The position numbers and the translations under genes are program-made. The notes under the pieces are model-generated. The model was not told the DNA's origin and searched no databases. It saw only the letters and a list, made by a program, of their open reading frames with translations. Source: CBDDFS01 sp965227255 (GTDB lineage Bacteria > Bacteroidota > Bacteroidia > Flavobacteriales_E > Vicingaceae). Taken from it: a stretch of DNA of 64,000 bases. Below are positions 60,715 to 64,000 of this stretch, in pieces. Numbering within the stretch: the stretch's first letter is position 1; each line of letters starts with the position of its first letter. Where the stretch lies: assembly GCA_965227255.1 (NCBI GenBank), contig CBDDFS010000006.1:62001-126000 (forward strand), read 5' to 3'.

Positions 60715-62922
60715 GTGAATGCCAATATTCAAGTCAGCGTTAGCGAGTCGCCCGTTGATTACCTGAAGAAGTTTTTCGGCTTTGATCAATTTAAAGGGGA
60801 CCAGGAGGCTATAGTAAAGTCTCTACTGGATGGTAATGATGTATTTGTGATCATGCCGACCGGCGGTGGCAAGTCTCTTTGCTACCAATTGCCGGCCGTC
60901 ATGTGTGAAGGCACAGCCATCATTATTTCTCCCTTGATTGCTCTGATGAAAAACCAGGTAGATGCCATACGCGGTTTTTCTGAGCATGAAGGAATAGCCC
61001 ACTTCCTGAATTCCTCATTAACCAAGACAGAGATCAATAAGGTCAAGAGCGACATAATGGATGGGAAAACCAAATTACTTTACGTTGCACCTGAATCACT
61101 TACCAAGCAGGAGAACATTGATTTCTTCAAGCAGATCAAGATTTCATTTTTCGCTATTGATGAAGCCCATTGTATTTCTGAATGGGGTCACGATTTTCGT
61201 CCTGAATACCGCAGGTTAAGGGATATTATTGAAGCCATTGACCGTGTTCCGATCATTGCTCTTACGGCTACGGCTACCCCGAAAGTTCAGCAGGATATTC
61301 AGAAGAACCTGGGAATGACTCAGGCCAACGTCTTCAAGGCTTCCTTTAACAGGTCGAATCTTTACTATGAAGTCAGACCAAAGGTGAATGTCAACAAAGA
61401 GATCATCAAATTCATCCGAAAACATCCAGGGAAGTCGGGCATCGTTTATTGCCTAAGCAGAAAGAAGGTTGAGGAGCTTGGAGAGACCTTGCAGGTGAAT
61501 GGTATTAAAGCCCTTGCTTATCATGCAGGAATGGATGCAGCCACGCGCTCTAAGCATCAGGATATGTTTCTCATGGAAGAAGTGGATGTTATTGTGGCTA
61601 CAATTGCCTTCGGCATGGGTATTGATAAACCCGATGTGAGATTCGTCATCCATCACGATATCCCGAAGAGTCTTGAAGGATATTATCAGGAAACAGGAAG
61701 AGCCGGCCGAGATGGAGGAGAAGGTCAATGCGTTGCATATTACAGTTACAAGGACATTGAAAAACTGGAAAAGTTTCTGAATAACAAACCCGTTTCAGAG
61801 CAGGAGATTGGGAAACAGCTAATCTTTGAGACGGTTTCATATGCTGAGACAGCAGTTTGTCGCAGGAAACAACTACTGCATTACTTCGGAGAGGAATATT
61901 ATGAAGACAACTGTGGCAATTGCGACAATTGTGTGAATCCAAAGGAACAATATGATGGGTCGGACGATGTGATGTTATTGCTCAATACTGTAAAGGAGCT
62001 TAAAGAGATCTTCCGTGCAAAATATATTGCCAATTTCATTGCGGGCAATGAGACTGCCGATGTCAAGACTTATAAGCATCTGAATCATCCGATGTTTGGA
62101 AAAGGTAGTGGCGATGAAAAGGATAATAAGTATTGGGAGGCTGTGATTCGTCAGTGTATAATTGGCGGATTAGTGATAAAAGAAATTGAGAATTACGGTG
62201 TATTGAAGATCAGCGCGAAGGGCAAAGAATTCATGGCAAATCCAAGTCCTTTCATGTTGGTTAAGGCTCACAAATACGATGAAGAAGGCGATGATGACAT
62301 CATTGTTAACCAGAAAGGAGGCGGAGGTGCTGCCGATGAACAATTATTTGGCATTCTCAAAGACCTGAACAAAAAGATCGCCAAGGAAAAGAATTTGCCA
62401 CCTTACGTTGTCTTCCAAGAACCGTCATTGGAAGATATGGCAACCAGATATCCGATCAATATGGAGGAGCTTGTGAATATCGCCGGTGTTGGACAGGGTA
62501 AAGCGAATAAGTTCGGAAATCCATTCCTTGATCTGATCAAGAAATATGTTGACGAAAACGAGATCGATCGTCCGGATGATATGGTGGTTAAATCCATTGT
62601 CAATAAATCGGGACTAAAGGTTTTCGTAATTCAGAGCATTGATGCCAAAAGGTCCATTGAAGATATTGCCAGGGCCAAAGGCAAACAATCTGAAGACATC
62701 ATGCAGGAGATTGAGAGGATCGTATCTTCCGGTACAAAACTCAACATCGACTACATTATAGATGAATTACTCGATCCCGAGTATCAGGAAGAAATCATGG
62801 ATTTTATGAGAGATATGGAAGCTGATTCCATGGATGAAATGATATCTGAGTTTGATGAAGTCTATTCTGAAGAAGAACTTCGGCTGGTTAGAGTGAAGTT
62901 CATATCTGAGATGGGGAATTAA
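60715..62922 (+). CDS. recQ: ATP-dependent DNA helicase RecQ
   Basis: 735 residues with a GTG start at 60715. Motif I VIMPTGGGKSLCYQLP, motif II FAIDEAHCISEWGHDFRPEYRRL, motif III ALTATATPKVQ, motif VI YYQETGRAGRDG. The RecQ zinc module is CRRKQLLHYFGEEYYEDNCGNCDNC. A winged-helix domain and one HRDC domain (about 540-620: LFGILKDLNKKIAKEKNLPPYVVF...) follow. The last 100 residues are an acidic extension (MRDMEADSMDEMISEFDEVYSEEE). Unwinds DNA 3'-5' in recombination and repair. Confidence 0.96.
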   Translation: MNANIQVSVSESPVDYLKKFFGFDQFKGDQEAIVKSLLDGNDVFVIMPTGGGKSLCYQLPAVMCEGTAIIISPLIALMKNQVDAIRGFSEHEGIAHFLNSSLTKTEINKVKSDIMDGKTKLLYVAPESLTKQENIDFFKQIKISFFAIDEAHCISEWGHDFRPEYRRLRDIIEAIDRVPIIALTATATPKVQQDIQKNLGMTQANVFKASFNRSNLYYEVRPKVNVNKEIIKFIRKHPGKSGIVYCLSRKKVEELGETLQVNGIKALAYHAGMDAATRSKHQDMFLMEEVDVIVATIAFGMGIDKPDVRFVIHHDIPKSLEGYYQETGRAGRDGGEGQCVAYYSYKDIEKLEKFLNNKPVSEQEIGKQLIFETVSYAETAVCRRKQLLHYFGEEYYEDNCGNCDNCVNPKEQYDGSDDVMLLLNTVKELKEIFRAKYIANFIAGNETADVKTYKHLNHPMFGKGSGDEKDNKYWEAVIRQCIIGGLVIKEIENYGVLKISAKGKEFMANPSPFMLVKAHKYDEEGDDDIIVNQKGGGGAADEQLFGILKDLNKKIAKEKNLPPYVVFQEPSLEDMATRYPINMEELVNIAGVGQGKANKFGNPFLDLIKKYVDENEIDRPDDMVVKSIVNKSGLKVFVIQSIDAKRSIEDIARAKGKQSEDIMQEIERIVSSGTKLNIDYIIDELLDPEYQEEIMDFMRDMEADSMDEMISEFDEVYSEEELRLVRVKFISEMGN

Positions 62923-62943
62923 TGCGAGGGATTTAATTTTACT

Positions 62944-63585
62944 ATGAACTTTTCTATTCTGAGGTTACTCGACAACTCAATCTTTTTTAAAGGATCCACG
63001 GATTACTGGAAGAACAGATATAAAGCCGGAAGAGATTCTGGCGAGGGGTCATATGGAAAATGGGCTGAGTTCAAAGCCAAGGTCATCAATGAGTTTATGG
63101 AAGAAAACAAAATTGAAGACATGATTGAACACGGCTGTGGTGATGGCAATCAACTAACTTATCTCAAAGTTCAAAAATATCTGGGACTGGATGTAAGTCA
63201 GGATGCCATCAATATTTGCAGAGAAAAATTCAAAGGAGACGATTCCAAATCATTCGCCCTGGTTTCTGATTACGATGGAAAGAAATTTTCTCTTTCCCTG
63301 TCACAGGATGTAATTTTTCATCTGACAGAAGATAACGTATATGAAGAATATATGGAGAAGCTATTCAATTCCTCCACCAAGTATGTTATGATCTATTCAA
63401 GTGATCATGCGGATAGGCGCCTAGTCAAATTAAAGCATGTAAAACATCGGAGTTTCAGCAATTGGGTGGAAAGAAATCGAACAGACTTTGAACTGATAGA
63501 TACTATAGATACTGAAATACCGGACATTCCAAAGAAAATACGGGACCTTAAGAAGTTTAAAATCTATAGAAGAAAAGAGTCTTAA
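62944..63585 (+). CDS. SAM-dependent methyltransferase
   Basis: 213 residues. The class I methyltransferase core has motif I IEHGCGDGNQLTYL, YLGLDVSQDAINICREKF as the acidic strand, and LSLSQDVIFHLTEDNVYEEYMEKLF as the motif IV area. N-terminal YWKNRYKAGRDSGEGSYG resembles methyltransferases of glycan or small-molecule pathways. The substrate is unknown. 21 bp from recQ. Confidence 0.82.
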   Translation: MNFSILRLLDNSIFFKGSTDYWKNRYKAGRDSGEGSYGKWAEFKAKVINEFMEENKIEDMIEHGCGDGNQLTYLKVQKYLGLDVSQDAINICREKFKGDDSKSFALVSDYDGKKFSLSLSQDVIFHLTEDNVYEEYMEKLFNSSTKYVMIYSSDHADRRLVKLKHVKHRSFSNWVERNRTDFELIDTIDTEIPDIPKKIRDLKKFKIYRRKES

Positions 63586-63600
63586 GTCTTATATTTACAT

Positions 63601-64000
63601 ATGCTCAAAAGGTTAGCATGTGTTCTATTCATTATCCCTTTAATTACCTCCTGTCAAAAGGAACAATCTGAGCCCCGTGTTCAATTCAGGAATAAGCTTG
63701 TATCAGGTTCTGATGAAACTTTTATAAGAGAATTTGCTTATTCCGGGGATATGGAATTTCTTTCCGTTCAAGAGTTACCTGATGGCAGCTTCGCGCTTTG
63801 TGGTAATCATAAAAAATCGGCCATCATTTGTCTATTGAGCGAATATGGAAATACGGATTGGTATAAGACCAAAAAATATTTTGAAAATGAAGAAAGTTCA
63901 AGTACAACATCTAAAAGACTTGTGTCAACAACAAATTCAGAATTCGCATTATCCATGATTTCTTTTAAACCCAATTATGGATCTCACGGGATAGGCAGAC
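63601..64000 (+). CDS. Predicted lipoprotein, truncated by window end
   Basis: The open frame runs from ATG 63601 to the end (133 codons seen). The N-terminus is a lipoprotein signal, MLKRLACVLFIIPLITSCQK, with the lipid Cys at residue 18. The mature part has a repeat-like beta-rich character (EFLSVQELPDGSFALCGNHKKSAIICLL), reminiscent of beta-propeller blades. 15 bp after the methyltransferase stop. Family not identifiable from the fragment. Confidence 0.72.
   Translation, partial: MLKRLACVLFIIPLITSCQKEQSEPRVQFRNKLVSGSDETFIREFAYSGDMEFLSVQELPDGSFALCGNHKKSAIICLLSEYGNTDWYKTKKYFENEESSSTTSKRLVSTTNSEFALSMISFKPNYGSHGIGR

Overview
The window is a piece of a Bacteroidota chromosome, probably from a marine, Cytophagales-like bacterium. 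This placement rests on a type IX secretion pair (PorU2/PorV2-like), two proteins with type A C-terminal sorting domains, a DUF5522 gene, TAnnTTTG-type promoter boxes, Bacteroidota-type ProS, UrocH and DsbD proteins, and several classes of dispersed intergenic repeats. The species cannot be named from the sequence alone.

Layout. Positions 1-980 hold the end of one gene and a small membrane protein of unknown role. From 1458 to 11950 lies a complete integrative element inserted in the 3' end of a tRNA-Glu gene (tRNA at 11937-12008, minus strand). It has 15-bp direct repeats at both ends, paired 12-bp-spaced 11-mers near each end that look like integrase arm sites, a tyrosine recombinase, an excisionase-like HTH protein and a replication initiator of the phage gene II type. 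Its cargo is a three-gene two-component-like operon: a large sensor kinase, a lone receiver, and a receiver fused to a TOPRIM nuclease-like domain. This matches the architecture of the Detocs anti-phage family in its TOPRIM form. An HNH endonuclease and a GIY-YIG-like protein follow. The island therefore reads as a mobile defence island.

From 12 kb onward the sequence is mostly core chromosome: proS (broken by a frameshift), a glucosaminidase with LysM repeats, a PLP enzyme, DUF5522-hutU, pheT, a small GIY-YIG gene abutting two ~100-bp palindromic repeats, and a DUF1684 lipoprotein-like gene. At 24.1-26.2 kb sits a compact RiPP cluster: a secreted precursor with four EGKCG repeats, a DUF692 (MNIO) enzyme and a DUF2063 partner, i.e. 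a bufferin/Hvf-like copper-handling system, with an attenuator-like hairpin between precursor and enzymes.

The 26-36 kb stretch carries comM, gmhA, a DsbD with duplicated alpha domains, a queuosine-precursor transporter, tilS, pabB and lpdA, many with 4-8 bp overlaps. The 37-48 kb stretch holds two tandem beta-helix T9SS cargo proteins, lnt, and the porV2-porU2 pair. The rest (48-64 kb) has an acyltransferase, pssA, purS, lptB, a DUF5686 outer-membrane protein, tatC, a cell-surface glycan/lipid cluster (two glycosyltransferases, sulfotransferase-like, flippase-like UPF0104, TMTC-like protein), recQ, a methyltransferase and a truncated lipoprotein.

A striking non-coding feature is that many host intergenic gaps are filled with degenerate tandem repeats of exactly 7 or 8 bp, each locus with its own unit. 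I saw none inside the mobile island.
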